Source: Oceanospirillaceae bacterium
GTDB lineage: Bacteria > Pseudomonadota > Gammaproteobacteria > Pseudomonadales > Balneatricaceae
Assembly: GCA_013215505.1 (NCBI GenBank)
Contig: JABSQZ010000035.1
Coordinates: 1 to 38,405 of the forward strand
Reading direction: 5' to 3'
DNA: 38,405 nt
Of the stretch, positions 27,793 to 36,745 are shown piece after piece. The translations under genes and the position numbers were made by a program. Under the pieces are notes generated by a model that saw only the letters and a list, made by a program, of their open reading frames with translations, ran no database searches and had not been told where the DNA came from. Positions within the stretch are counted from its first letter, which is position 1; every line of letters begins with the position of its first letter.

Positions 27793-28414
27793 CTAATAGC
27801 CCAATATGATCATTTGAGTAACGGCTGTAATGGCAGTCTTTATGCATTTTATTGACAACAACATCGGTATCGCCAGACAAATACTCGGCAAGACAAACTC
27901 GTTTTCTAGCTGCTTATTTTGTGTTGCTTGTACGAATAAATCCTAGACCAAAATATGGAAATAACATAAATCTAAGTTAAGAAATTAGCATTGACTTTTT
28001 TGCAGCAATGCTCTTAAAACCTGGCGCTATAATTCTTTGGTCTGAGTTTATCAACCAGCTATAAGGCATGTTTGTTGTTAAGCCTGGATCTAAGTATCGG
28101 AAATATAAATCAATAAATTACAGTCTTAGCTGTCACTGGCAGATAGTATTGCCATTAATCATCAATAGATGGATTAATGTTTTAGTTAACACTGTTGTTT
28201 TTTTACTTTCAACCATTGAGTTTTTCAATCTGTAGAAGGACTAATAGAGCTAGGCAGTCTGGATAACAAAATAACTGCTGCGGGAGGGCGGCAAGCACTA
28301 ATAGCTGATCACAGTGGGACGTCCATGACCGTAGCAGCGCAATAAGCTAGAAGACCTTTCAATCGCTCTACACAGAGGCACTTTATATCAAAGGAAAGTT
28401 ACCGAGGTGGCAGC
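27793..28414. other. intergenic region before prophage remnant
   Basis: 622 bp. One 55-codon frame at 28068 has no proper ribosome binding site. Just before the DUF1364 relic, a plus frame reading TFQSLYTEALYIKGKLPRWQ (about 28356-28415) ends by overlapping that relic's start, as phage genes do, and is preceded by an in-frame TAG. I cannot name it; it may be the last piece of another phage gene. Confidence 0.35.
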
Positions 28415-28740
28415 TTGATCAGATCTAAGAAACTTCACAACTCTGCCAGAGATCAAGACTGCACTGTGAAGCTAGAAGGGATCTGCAACACAACCCGGCA
28501 ACAACAACCCTCGCCCGTCTTAACGATGGCTCTCAGGGGATGGGATTAAAAGCTAACAATATATCAAGCTGCTTTGCATCTAGTGCTGGGCATGACGCAA
28601 TAGATGGAAGAGTAAGTAATCTATTCGAGCCTGGCTATTTAGCAGAGCTTAAATTCTTAGAAAATCAGGCAATGATACACATTTGGAATGACATGGGATT
28701 GATAACTATCACGGCAAGTCTGCGGCAAGGGGTTAAATAA
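28415..28740 (+). pseudogene. DUF1364 phage nuclease (YbcO-like), frameshifted
   Basis: Starting at a TTG with GAGGTGG upstream, it reads SKKLHNSARDQDCTVKLEGI-CN, then a missing base after CN, then continuing in the next frame NPATTTLARLNDGSQGMGLK and HDAIDGRVSNLFEP to the stop at 28738. Joined, these follow the whole DUF1364 pattern seen in lambdoid phages (SARGxxCxVRxPGxCN, then GGGMGxK, then CSxCHDxIDGR). The conserved CSACHD is SSAGHD here, so the zinc or catalytic cysteines are lost as well. Its stop overlaps the ssb relic's start (TAATG). Confidence 0.75.
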
Positions 28741-29234
28741 TGGCTAGGGGCGTAACAAAGTGATTTTGGCGGGCAATATCAGCGGTGACCCAGAAGTACC
28801 TTACATGCCCTCTGGTAATGCTGTGAGCAATGTAACTATAGTGACTAGCGAAACTTTCAAAGATAAGCAAACCGGCCAAACACAAGAGTGAACCGAGTGG
28901 CAGGGCGTGTTTTTTTCAATCGCTTAGGTGAGATAGCTGGGGAATACTTGGGTAGAGGTGCAAAGGTTTATGTTGAAGGCTCTCTTCCGACAATACCGCT
29001 ACACAACTGAAATTGAGGCTATTGAAATACAGATGCTGGATAGTAGGCAGAAAAATCAAGATGGATACCAGCATCCACGACAATCACAGAACAACAGGCA
29101 ATGCAGTCAAAAAGGTAATGGGACTCAGCGATCAGCAACGGCTAAATCGGCGGAACGCACCGCCAAACTTCGATGATTTTGACGACGATATACCGTTTGC
29201 GAATCCGTACAAGGGTAAGGAATATTTAATCTGA
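28740..29234 (+). pseudogene. ssb: phage single-stranded DNA-binding protein, decayed
   Basis: Across frames it reads MARGV, then [87 protein letters not shown], a Gln-rich linker and the acidic tail FDDFDDDIPF. That is an SSB throughout. Damage: a missing base near codon 6, a TGA where E-R-T-E-W is expected (28889-28891), a shift at the T-run near 28910, an internal deletion between GSL and YTTE, and another shift before the tail. It cannot make a functional protein. Confidence 0.85.
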
Positions 29235-29243
29235 GGATCTAAC

Positions 29244-29558
29244 GTGGAGATAATCACTAATGATACACCTAGGCTATTAGAAGAGTGGGTAATCTGGCCT
29301 AGAGTTAACGCTGAATCAAAGGTTGGATATTCCTCGTCGTGCCCGTTCGTCTTCAAGAAAGGGTCTAGTCTGCTTGCCATCACGGATGATGAAGCGCAGG
29401 AAGTGGATGCGGCGGTTACTAGGTTTATCCAAACAGATTAGGAAATGGAAAATGTACTGAAACTATATTTTTTCAGCGGCAGCAATATATCGCGTGTGGC
29501 CCGTACTATGGCCCTAGACAGGTGGCGTGTCGACACACTGGTAACGATAAATATATAA
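29244..29558 (+). pseudogene. Q-like phage antiterminator, interrupted by TAG
   Basis: From a GTG with GAGGA 7 nt upstream it reads 65 codons (TNDTPRLLEEWVIWPRVNAE to DDEAQEVDAAVTRFIQTD), then TAG at 29439-29441, then in the same frame NVLKLYFFSGSNISRVARTM-ALDRWRVDTLV to a stop at 29556. The two parts together have the layout of small Q-type antitermination proteins: LLxxWxxW, an SDDEA-like segment, then a helix-turn-helix. The position after DUF1364 and ssb is where Q lies in lambdoid phages. Family call by pattern. Confidence 0.6.
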
Positions 29559-29574
29559 CCAAGCAAGCAACCTG

Positions 29575-30240
29575 TCAAAGCAAGCAGCACTGCTCCTCTT
29601 GGCTCCAAAGCTGATGCTTCTTCATCATTCTGGCATACAGTTTGCTTTGTAATTGAGTGCTTAGCCAAACTTTTACTTTAGGGTAGGGTGCAGTGGCGAA
29701 CCATTTTCGATCAACACGGCCAAACTGGCGCAAAAAAGGAATAAAAGCATAGTCGGCCAAACTGATACTGTTTCCAATAAAAAAGCCATTATCGGTTAAG
29801 CGTTGTTCAAGTTCTTGAATAAACATTTCGCACTGCTGACGCCATTTTAACTCGGTATCGCGATGATAGCGTTTAGCGGCGCGATATTGCTCAAGGGGAT
29901 GTTTAAACTGATCATCGCCGCGTTGAATTAACGCAATAATCGCCTGGTGGGTGTCGGGTTGGGCTTGAGCTAATAAACTATTGGGATCGTTTTGTTTTAA
30001 TGCCCAGTGCATTATATCGATGCTTTCTTCAAGGACAGTGCCATCGGCCAAAATCAAAACAGGCACGGTGCCTTTAGGCGATGCTTCAAGCATTGCCAGG
30101 GGTTTGTTTTTCAAGGTGATGGCGCGGATGATAATGGTTTGCTCTGACAGCAGCAGCGCAAGACGTGCCCGCATGGCATACGGGCAGTTTTGCAGTGAGT
30201 ACAATATTGGAAAGTTATGGGACCCACTCGGCTCGATCAT
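29575..30240 (-). CDS. glutathione S-transferase
   Basis: A 221-residue two-domain protein. The N-terminal thioredoxin-like domain begins PILYSLQNCPYAMRARLALL and contains the glutathione-binding PKGTVPVLILADGTVLEESI; the all-helical C-terminal domain has NGFFIGNSISLADYAFIPFL with the conserved N-capping S-L-A-D. The CPYAMR start is closer to the beta/omega-like classes with cysteine in the active site, which often reduce mixed disulfides. The ATG overlaps the U32 gene's stop as ATGA, so translation is coupled. The prophage relic abuts its 3' end. Confidence 0.93.
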   Translation of the reverse strand: MIEPSGSHNFPILYSLQNCPYAMRARLALLLSEQTIIIRAITLKNKPLAMLEASPKGTVPVLILADGTVLEESIDIMHWALKQNDPNSLLAQAQPDTHQAIIALIQRGDDQFKHPLEQYRAAKRYHRDTELKWRQQCEMFIQELEQRLTDNGFFIGNSISLADYAFIPFLRQFGRVDRKWFATAPYPKVKVWLSTQLQSKLYARMMKKHQLWSQEEQCCLL

Positions 30241-32534
30241 AATCCCTGACTGTACTGGGCATTGGTTTTAATGGTGACCATATGGTTGAGATGGGCCTGT
30301 GCAACCGTATTAATCTGCTCATCATTACTGAGTAGATTTTCAAAATGTCTGAGTAGTTGCAATTTATCTAATTTTTCTTTAGAGCCACTGCCAATATCAG
30401 TCAGATCAATAAAGAACTCATCAAAGACTTCTTCTAGATCGTTAATGATATCCAGGTTTAAAAATTGCTCGTGGTTATAAATGCTTGGATAACCACCTTT
30501 TTGTTTATCCACTGCAAACGACACGCCTTTCACATTAGTAATGGTCGTGGCTTTGGTGCACTTAAGCATACAACCGTCTTCGATAGTGGGTTTCTTACAG
30601 CCAACAGTTTGCTGGAAAAAACACTGACGGCTGACCATCATCAAAATAGGGTGATAGATGCTGTAAACCATTTTGAAGTTTGCAGGGCGTGCAAGATTTT
30701 TGATTTGCTGACGATTTATTTCATTAGAAATAAATGCACCGGCACAATTTAACTCTTCTTTTAACGTCATTAGCGCATAAGAGTTGGTGGTGTTCAAAAA
30801 CGGTCCGGCAATCCACTCAATCCCCATTTGATTGGCCACATAGGCAATGCCGGTATTATTGCTGACAATTTTCACAGGCCTTACCTGCTCAAGAATCTTA
30901 ACCGCTTCTAGGTAATCTTTACCAATTAACACAGCGGGAAACCATGGAATTAGTTTCGGGTTAGCGTTAAGTATATCGCTGTATTTCGGCGATTCTTTTT
31001 TGTAACTTTCAGGCAGCTTGAAGTAAACATCCGCATCTGTTGCATCGGCCAGATAAAAATCTTTTTCATCACTGATCAAAATAGACAGCAGCGGTTTATT
31101 ACCCGGTCGGTCATTTTTCAGCTTCGGCTGCGACACTAATTTCGGTAGATCAACAGGGGCGATCACTGCTGTGTCATCGTTTAGGTGATAGGCGATTTGA
31201 TTTCTTAAGACGGTTAATTCTTTAAAGGGAACACTCAGCCCCTCGGCCATTTCGCTGCAGTCAAAACGCTCAATAATATAGTCTGAATTATTAAAAATTT
31301 TAAAACGCTTTTCTAGTGTTGCTTGATCAAATGGCGATTTGTCAGAGCGGGTTAATCGCGAAGTCGATGTTGCAATAATCGGCGCATGTGCGTTTTTGGC
31401 ATGCTCTTCAATGATCACCGTGACAGTCAAAGGCTGGTTTAGCGCGCCTGAAAACTTAATAGTTATATTTTGTTTGGCAATACTAAGGTACTTGATTTTA
31501 TCTTCGAGTGTGGCGCCAAGTACTTGTTTGTCCTCGTAAAGCGCTTGTGTCACATCATGAATCTGCACCGCAGAAATAGCATTACTGCTTTGCACTGCAT
31601 GTGTCACGCTGTGATCGCGAGGGTTATCAATAAACATATCCTTGCTTAATTTACCGGTTAGGAAGGAGTTGGTGAAATCCCGATTAAACACTTTATGTAA
31701 ATTAGAATCATCTTCACGCAGCTTACCTGTTTCAATAAACTGATTAATATTTTGCCGCCAACTATCAATCACGGTATAGACGTAGTGAGCACCTTTAATA
31801 CGGCCTTCGATTTTTAAGGAGTCGACACCCGCTTCGACCAGTTGCGGGAGGTCAAAATACGCCGAGTTATCTTTTAAATTCAGCGGAAATCTATTGCCGG
31901 TTTTGCCCGGCTCATATTCATCGCGACAAGCCTGGCTACAGCGACCACGGTTGCCTGAGTTACCCACACTGACCGAACTTGAATAACACTGGCCCGAAAA
32001 GGCAATACATAAAGAGCCATGCACAAACACTTCTGTTAATACTTGGTTGTCATGGGCCAGGGCGGTTAATGATTTGATCTCAGGGAGATTTAGTTCGCGG
32101 GACAAATTCACACGAGACGCACCCGCTTGTTTTAAGAATAAAATCTGCCCGGGGTTATGTGTGGTCATCTGAGTAGAAGCGTGGATATCTAGCGTTGGGA
32201 AATGTTTTTTAACTAGCTTAAATAGTCCTAAATCTTGCACAATAATGCCGTCGATACGGGTGTTAACTAACTTGTTCAACAGCTTAAATAAGCCGGCCAT
32301 TTCTTGCTCAAGAATAACCACGTTAAGGGTAAGGAAAACCTCACAGTTGTACTTATGCGCAAGTTTCAAAATGCCAGTAAGTTCATCAAAAGATATATTG
32401 GTGGCTCGATTACGTGCATTGAACATATCGAGGCCGCAATATACCGCATTGGCGCCAGCGACAATAGCCGCCTTAATTGCTTCAACATCACCACCAGGGG
32501 CTAATAATTCGATCTTTTGCATTGCTGTGCTCAT
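30237..32534 (-). CDS. U32 family protein, RlhA-like with C-terminal extension
   Basis: A 765-residue member of the peptidase U32 family. Characterised bacterial relatives (TrhP, RlhA, UbiU/V) bind a 4Fe-4S cluster and hydroxylate RNA or ubiquinone precursors, so protease activity is unlikely. N-terminal barrel: ELLAPGGDVEAIKAAIVAGA, HASTQMTTHNPGQ, EVFVHGSLCIAFSGQCYSSS, with cluster cysteines C176, C183, C199 and C203, and VDSLKIEGRIKG. A middle domain follows, then a second barrel-like region with another four cysteines C638, C646, C655, C659 (SRQCFFQQTVGC; DGCMLKCTK). It is longer than E. coli RlhA (653). 23S rRNA C2501 hydroxylation is a guess. Coupled to the GST gene. Confidence 0.9.
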   Translation of the reverse strand: MSTAMQKIELLAPGGDVEAIKAAIVAGANAVYCGLDMFNARNRATNISFDELTGILKLAHKYNCEVFLTLNVVILEQEMAGLFKLLNKLVNTRIDGIIVQDLGLFKLVKKHFPTLDIHASTQMTTHNPGQILFLKQAGASRVNLSRELNLPEIKSLTALAHDNQVLTEVFVHGSLCIAFSGQCYSSSVSVGNSGNRGRCSQACRDEYEPGKTGNRFPLNLKDNSAYFDLPQLVEAGVDSLKIEGRIKGAHYVYTVIDSWRQNINQFIETGKLREDDSNLHKVFNRDFTNSFLTGKLSKDMFIDNPRDHSVTHAVQSSNAISAVQIHDVTQALYEDKQVLGATLEDKIKYLSIAKQNITIKFSGALNQPLTVTVIIEEHAKNAHAPIIATSTSRLTRSDKSPFDQATLEKRFKIFNNSDYIIERFDCSEMAEGLSVPFKELTVLRNQIAYHLNDDTAVIAPVDLPKLVSQPKLKNDRPGNKPLLSILISDEKDFYLADATDADVYFKLPESYKKESPKYSDILNANPKLIPWFPAVLIGKDYLEAVKILEQVRPVKIVSNNTGIAYVANQMGIEWIAGPFLNTTNSYALMTLKEELNCAGAFISNEINRQQIKNLARPANFKMVYSIYHPILMMVSRQCFFQQTVGCKKPTIEDGCMLKCTKATTITNVKGVSFAVDKQKGGYPSIYNHEQFLNLDIINDLEEVFDEFFIDLTDIGSGSKEKLDKLQLLRHFENLLSNDEQINTVAQAHLNHMVTIKTNAQYSQGL

Positions 32535-32939
32535 ATAACGGGTGACACCTAATTCTTGAGATAAACAGTAGGAAATAATTGGCTAGGCATTTTAGCTGGA
32601 AGTGAAGGCTAATGCCATCTATCTAGGCGGATGTTGCGCATGGGTATCACAAATAGGTTAAAAGACTGCTTACCACAGTGGGCACCGAGAACACAGAGGA
32701 GGGGTTGATAGATTTAAGTATCATCACACCGGGCAGTCACACTCTGGGATAGGCAGTTGATTATGTACTACAAAGCCCGAAGGTTCCTAACTGTATTGGT
32801 GCAGATCGAAGCTGAATTCAAGTGATTCATAGGTATTTTCAAGTTATAAAAAATGGATGCCTCATAGGGCTCAGTGCTTACCAAATCATAACTAATGCTG
32901 GTTTAGCTGATACCTTAATTTACTGTTAAAGGAATGAGT
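32535..32939. other. intergenic region before gene remnants
   Basis: 405 bp in which I see no gene or repeat. Confidence 0.4.
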
Positions 32940-33229
32940 ATGTATCAAGGAAAAGGAGATAAATACAGGAGTTTTAAATCTCTAAATCTGAAAGTTAAAT
33001 CTAGAACCGAAGGAATGTTCGTTCAAAATGAATGCTATCTTGCATCACCGTCTTCTTTAATTGACCTTATGATTGTAATCCGCGCGTGAAAACGCCTGCT
33101 GGTGACTTAAGAAACCACATCATTAAGAAAAGTAGAAAAGATGGGCCCAAGTTATCCAGCCATGCAATTACTAAAACTGTCATTGATTTCAGTAATAATT
33201 ACAAAAATGGCGGTTTTCAAAAATATTAG
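32940..33229 (+). pseudogene. possible frameshifted small gene
   Basis: From an ATG with AAGGA 6 nt upstream, 49 codons (YQGKGDKYRSFKSLNLKVKS to SLIDLMIVIRA) end at TGA 33087-33089. In another frame, overlapping there, coding-like sequence continues as VKTPAGDLRNHIIKKSRKDG-PKLSSHAITKTVIDF to TAG at 33227. The two parts read as one hydrophilic basic protein of about 95 residues with a shift at CGCGCG. I do not recognise a family. It may be only a 49-residue protein. Confidence 0.35.
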
Positions 33230-33362
33230 ACGATAATATTAGCGTTTTTTGCTTGGCGGAAGAACCGACGCTGAGCACCAATAGACTATGTCGACAGCAG
33301 GCCTGATCTTGATGTAATTAGATTTCAAACGAAGATGCTTATAGGCTAAAAAGATAAGGGAA

Positions 33363-33613
33363 GTGGTAACGACAAAAAGTCGTACATGGGTTGATGAAAA
33401 AGAAGTTAGACTCTTTCAGGATAAAAGCGGTTCGTATCCAATTCCGGCAGCAAATATTACCGGAGTTTTTTTGGTTTACACGCTACAACAGAACCTATGG
33501 ATTACATTAAATCTTTAATTAGCAGTCATAATCTAGACATTAAATGCTATCAACGTAGAGACAACGGCAGCAGCTATAGAATCGAAGCTGAAGAAGTTTC
33601 TCCTTACAAATAA
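33363..33613 (+). pseudogene. small gene broken at a T-run
   Basis: Frame 1 from GTG (33363) reads SRTWVDEKEVRLFQDKSGSY-PIPAANITGVF; from a run of seven T (about 33466-33472) the sensible continuation is one frame over, GLHATTEPMDYIKSLISSHN to RIEAEEVSPYK and TAA at 33611. One more T would join them into an 82-residue protein. Family unknown. Natural frameshift, slippage-controlled gene or sequencing error are all possible. Confidence 0.4.
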
Positions 33614-34048
33614 ATCAAGGTAATACCTCACCCCTCTCGCGGCTGATACGGTGATAGGATGTCTATTGCAGTCGAGGAATAAAGTTTCAAACTCGATAGC
33701 TGTTATTTGTGCTTGTGAAGAAGTCTGCTGATGACAGATTGCAGTCTCTTAAGACCAGGGTCAACGTGGCCTAATTGTTATGATTTCGCATTCTCATAGA
33801 GTGATTGGTATGGTTAAAGCGTTCCCTTTTAGTCGCACTAAATACAAATGGCTTTGAGTTAAAAGTGAACTTTCAGTTGAATATAAATTAGCTGTCGATT
33901 TGGAGTTAAAACCTGCACTTTGATTTTCTGTGAAAATGATCAGGTTATAAATCAAATTTCTCTGATCCCATAAATGCTTCCTTGTGCGCCCGAAATGTTA
34001 CGCTTTTTACTTAGTGAGCTATACTTCTGGAATATTGGAGGAGGAATT
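33614..34048. other. intergenic region, 435 bp
   Basis: AT-rich; no gene, repeat or clear promoter recognised. Confidence 0.4.
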
Positions 34049-34834
34049 ATGAATTCTACTAAAGTGAGCTTAGCTATTTTCCGAAATTTTCTAATCTATG
34101 CCTTATTATTTCTAAGTGCTGTATCCTTTTCATACGCCGATGAAAAATTAATTTTCTTAACCGAAGAATGGAAACCGTTTAACTTTAAAAGCAACGATAA
34201 AGAAGTTGATGGATTCACTGTTGAGATTGTCGAAAAAATAGCAAAGAAGCTTGGTACAAATATTTCAATTGATATCTGGCCCTGGAGTCGTTCTTACATC
34301 ACGGTTTTAAAAACCGAAAAGCATGCAATTTTTTCCATTTATCGTACTCCAAAAAGAGAGACTCTTTTTAAATGGGTAGGCCCAGTTTACAGTGTAGATA
34401 CAGTATTGTGGGGTCTAGAGAGTAGAATGTTGAAAATAAATAGTTTGGAAGATGCCAAAAAGTATCAAATCATTGTTCAAAAAGATAGTGCCTATGAAGA
34501 GGTCCTCAAAGCCAGAGGTTTTAAGAACTACTCTCTGAATGCGATTAGAACAGAACTTAATATGGTTTTACTTGGTCGTGGTGATTTAGTTCCGTTGAGT
34601 GCTTTAAGTCTTGATAAGCTGAAGAAAGCTGCGATTGATCAAAATATGCCAAATGAAAAATGGAAGGCATATGCTGTTCTGTATTCAAAGCCTGTGTATA
34701 TAGCATTTAATATAAACACACCTGAGCATATTATCCAGAGCTGGCAAGCTGAACTTGATAAAATTAAGAAAGACTCATTTTATTCAGATATAGAGGCTAA
34801 GTTCATCACACCTATCCTAAATCAGAAAAGGTAA
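34049..34834 (+). CDS. orphan periplasmic solute-binding protein (SBP_bac_3 type)
   Basis: A 261-residue exported protein. The ATG at 34049 is chosen because GGAGGAGG lies 5 nt upstream and a signal peptide follows at once (FLIYALLFLSAVSFSYA, cut before DEKLIF). The mature protein starts as the family does, LIFLTEEWKPFNFK and VDGFTVEIVEKIAKKLG, then SRSYITVLKTEKHAIFSIYR and RETLFKWVGPVYSVDTVLWG. The C terminus (WQAELDKIKKDSFYSDIEAK) is also typical. Homologues bind amino acids or similar. No transporter genes are nearby, as for the other two in this window. Confidence 0.85.
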   Translation: MNSTKVSLAIFRNFLIYALLFLSAVSFSYADEKLIFLTEEWKPFNFKSNDKEVDGFTVEIVEKIAKKLGTNISIDIWPWSRSYITVLKTEKHAIFSIYRTPKRETLFKWVGPVYSVDTVLWGLESRMLKINSLEDAKKYQIIVQKDSAYEEVLKARGFKNYSLNAIRTELNMVLLGRGDLVPLSALSLDKLKKAAIDQNMPNEKWKAYAVLYSKPVYIAFNINTPEHIIQSWQAELDKIKKDSFYSDIEAKFITPILNQKR

Positions 34835-34934
34835 TATTTAGCGCCGAGTAGAGACAGATAAGTGGATAGTGAATTTTACAATGCCATAGAAACGAATACT
34901 TTAATTGATCGACTAAATGCCTGCATTAAAAGCC

Positions 34935-34961
34935 CGAAAGCCACAACGGCCTTTTTTGTTT
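34935..34961 (+). terminator. possible terminator
   Basis: AAAGCC, ACAAC, GGC(C)TTTTTT: a short stem with one bulged base followed by TTTTTTGTTTT, about 100 nt behind the solute-binding protein gene. Confidence 0.35.
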
Positions 34962-35132
34962 TATGAAATTCAAGAGGCAATTGAAGTCAGCTTTTCTATA
35001 AATACAATAATATTTTGAGTTCAACTGAATGTTCACTTCCATTAGCTATCACTAACTTCAAACGGGCTAAAATGTCCTGAGTTTCGCCAGGCCAATTAGA
35101 GGCTACTTTGCCTACTCTTATGCTCTCTAAAA

Positions 35133-35360
35133 TGATGTCCGCTTCTGCCCGACAGTCACCATGACTAAACGAAGATTCAGTGCTTGTAAGTCAGCCTGGG
35201 TAACGGCAAAACCTGACATACAGCGGACAATTTTCAAACAATAAATTCTAACTATGTGATGTTTTAATTAAGTTTTACTATTCTAATTGAAACGCCCTGT
35301 GCTGTTCTGTTTTCGAGGGGTGCGGTGCCGAGAATAGCAGCCCTTAGGTATCCGATTGTT
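35133..35360 (+). repeat. R element, full copy
   Basis: It aligns end to end with the 4421 copy: GCTTCTGCCCGACAGTC (35141-35157), TAAGTCAGCCTGGGTAACGG 53 nt on, CCTGACATACAGCGG, TTTTAATTAAGTTTTACTAT (35262-35281), an imperfect hairpin in the place of the 4576 one, and the closing CCTTAGGTATCCGATT. It ends 107 nt before the stop of the minus-strand gene at 35468. Confidence 0.7.
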
Positions 35361-35467
35361 ATTTAGCTACTGCGTTCATAGAACCCTTTAAATGCAGAAT
35401 CAGGTATGCAGGTTTCATACATTCTTTCTTCGTGGATTACTAATGGTCTATATAGGTGAATAACCTA

Positions 35468-36310
35468 TTATTCGGGCTGTTCAAGTCTGATGATCGTTCT
35501 GGAATCAAGTTGCAGTTGTCGAAAGTCTTTTTGCCAGTGATCCCTCTGCATCTCAACAATTAGGTTATTGTTTTTGGCTTGGCTCAATGCTTGAAAAAGT
35601 ATCTGCTCATATTTCTGTGTCGCGCCGCTTATATAGAAGACAAAGTCTCTCTCGTAAATCAGCAACAAGGTTTTCTCAATTTGTAGCTCCGGATGTAACT
35701 TGGCCTCGGCTGAAATTTCGATAACCCCGCGAGAGAAATAGTCGATATCACGATTGTCATGGACTAGCATGTTGTAAATTTTGTGCCAGTCTCCCGGTAC
35801 AACTTGGTACTTAAGCCTATTCGCTCGCCATACCTTAATATCGTACCAATTTGACCCAAACCCCCCTGTTTTTTGCAGTGCTCTGAAATCAGAGAGGCTT
35901 TTAACCCCATTGAATTCAGATTGTTTATCTGGGGGGATCAAAAGGATACGTTGTCCGATCAAACCATTGGTTAGGCCGACGTTAATTGGAGTGAAGGCTT
36001 GATCTCGCTGTTGGGTTTTTAATAACCAGTACAAGCTGATGCGGTCCCGTTTGAGTTCGTGGATCACTCGGTTTTGTGGCATTTCCTCAGACAAACTAAT
36101 AATGGGAGTATGGCCTGCCGATTTCAAAGCGTTGATCAATAAATTGTAATAATAAATGTGGCTGCCATCCTTAAAGCTAGGCAAGGTTAGCGTAATTACA
36201 TCGGCATTTGCTTTACTTATATTGATTAACATAACAATGGAAAGTATGAGAAATAAAAGTGATCTGCGCCTGTTTTTATTACTATAAGTCAGTTGCAATA
36301 TATTTAGCAT
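35468..36310 (-). CDS. periplasmic solute-binding-like protein
   Basis: A 280-residue exported protein: a basic N terminus (SNKNRRR), a membrane-spanning signal (SLLFLILSIVMLINISKANA) and a type 2 periplasmic binding fold suggested by the mature start DVITLTLPSFKDGSHIYYYN and by INVGLTNGLIGQRILLIPPD and YFSRGVIEISAEA. The similarity to SBP_bac_3 proteins is looser than for the other two. A ribosome binding site AAGGTAA precedes the ATG, 11 nt behind a frameshifted upstream gene with which it forms an operon. Ligand unknown; no permease nearby. Confidence 0.75.
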   Translation of the reverse strand: MLNILQLTYSNKNRRRSLLFLILSIVMLINISKANADVITLTLPSFKDGSHIYYYNLLINALKSAGHTPIISLSEEMPQNRVIHELKRDRISLYWLLKTQQRDQAFTPINVGLTNGLIGQRILLIPPDKQSEFNGVKSLSDFRALQKTGGFGSNWYDIKVWRANRLKYQVVPGDWHKIYNMLVHDNRDIDYFSRGVIEISAEAKLHPELQIEKTLLLIYERDFVFYISGATQKYEQILFQALSQAKNNNLIVEMQRDHWQKDFRQLQLDSRTIIRLEQPE

Positions 36311-36321
36311 AAGTTACCTTG

Positions 36322-36566
36322 TTAGAAAATCCATGCTTCAAGTATAGGTTGTTTTTGTACAACGGCTCGATATTCGGTTGGTGGTAAGCCCCAAGGTTGA
36401 TAACCACTTGTTAGTGTCACCGAGCTTAAATCATCGTAGCTTGGACACCAATATATCGGCTTTGCTTATCATAGTGAACCAGACAGGCTCCAATAAAACT
36501 TTCAGGACTTTCGTCGCAGAACTCAAGGGAATATGTTCCGCATACTAATATATAAAGCGTCACCAT
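36322..36566 (-). pseudogene. frameshifted unknown gene in operon with solute-binding gene
   Basis: From an ATG at 36566, the frame reads VTLYILVCGTYSLEFCDESP and FIGACLVHYDKQSRY, then the sensible reading moves to another frame as WCPSYDDLSSVTLTSGYQPW-GLPPTEYRAVVQKQPILEAW to a TAA at 36322-36324. Removing two bases from the TATATA at the junction gives RYWCPSYDDL and one continuous 80-residue frame, so a TA duplication broke the gene. No family recognised. It ends 11 nt before the next gene, whose ribosome binding site overlaps this stop region. Confidence 0.5.
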
Positions 36567-36626
36567 CTCTGATTAGGCTCCTGATATGGAATTATAGTGG
36601 CCTAACTACAAAAGGTAATGTTGATG

Positions 36627-36700
36627 ATTGCTATTGGCCGACAGTCGTCATAGCTAACATGGATCAAACAATGCAGATTGTGACCTGTGTATGCAGGATA
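36627..36700 (+). repeat. R element, 5' half
   Basis: GCTATTGGCCGACAGTCGTC (36630-36649), identical to 2902-2921, and TGACCTGTGTATGC placed 53 nt on, exactly as in the copies at 4428 and 35141. The second half is not recognisable. It lies about 45 nt beyond the stop of the LysR gene. Confidence 0.6.
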
Positions 36701-36745
36701 GCTTAGCTTTAATGGCGACAATTTAGCTAGCATCTATTAGTGGTT

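Noticed and set aside
28068-28235. 55-codon plus-strand frame in the region before the prophage relic
   Set aside because: AAGG sits 1 nt from the ATG, no pattern in the protein, no conserved neighbour arrangement.
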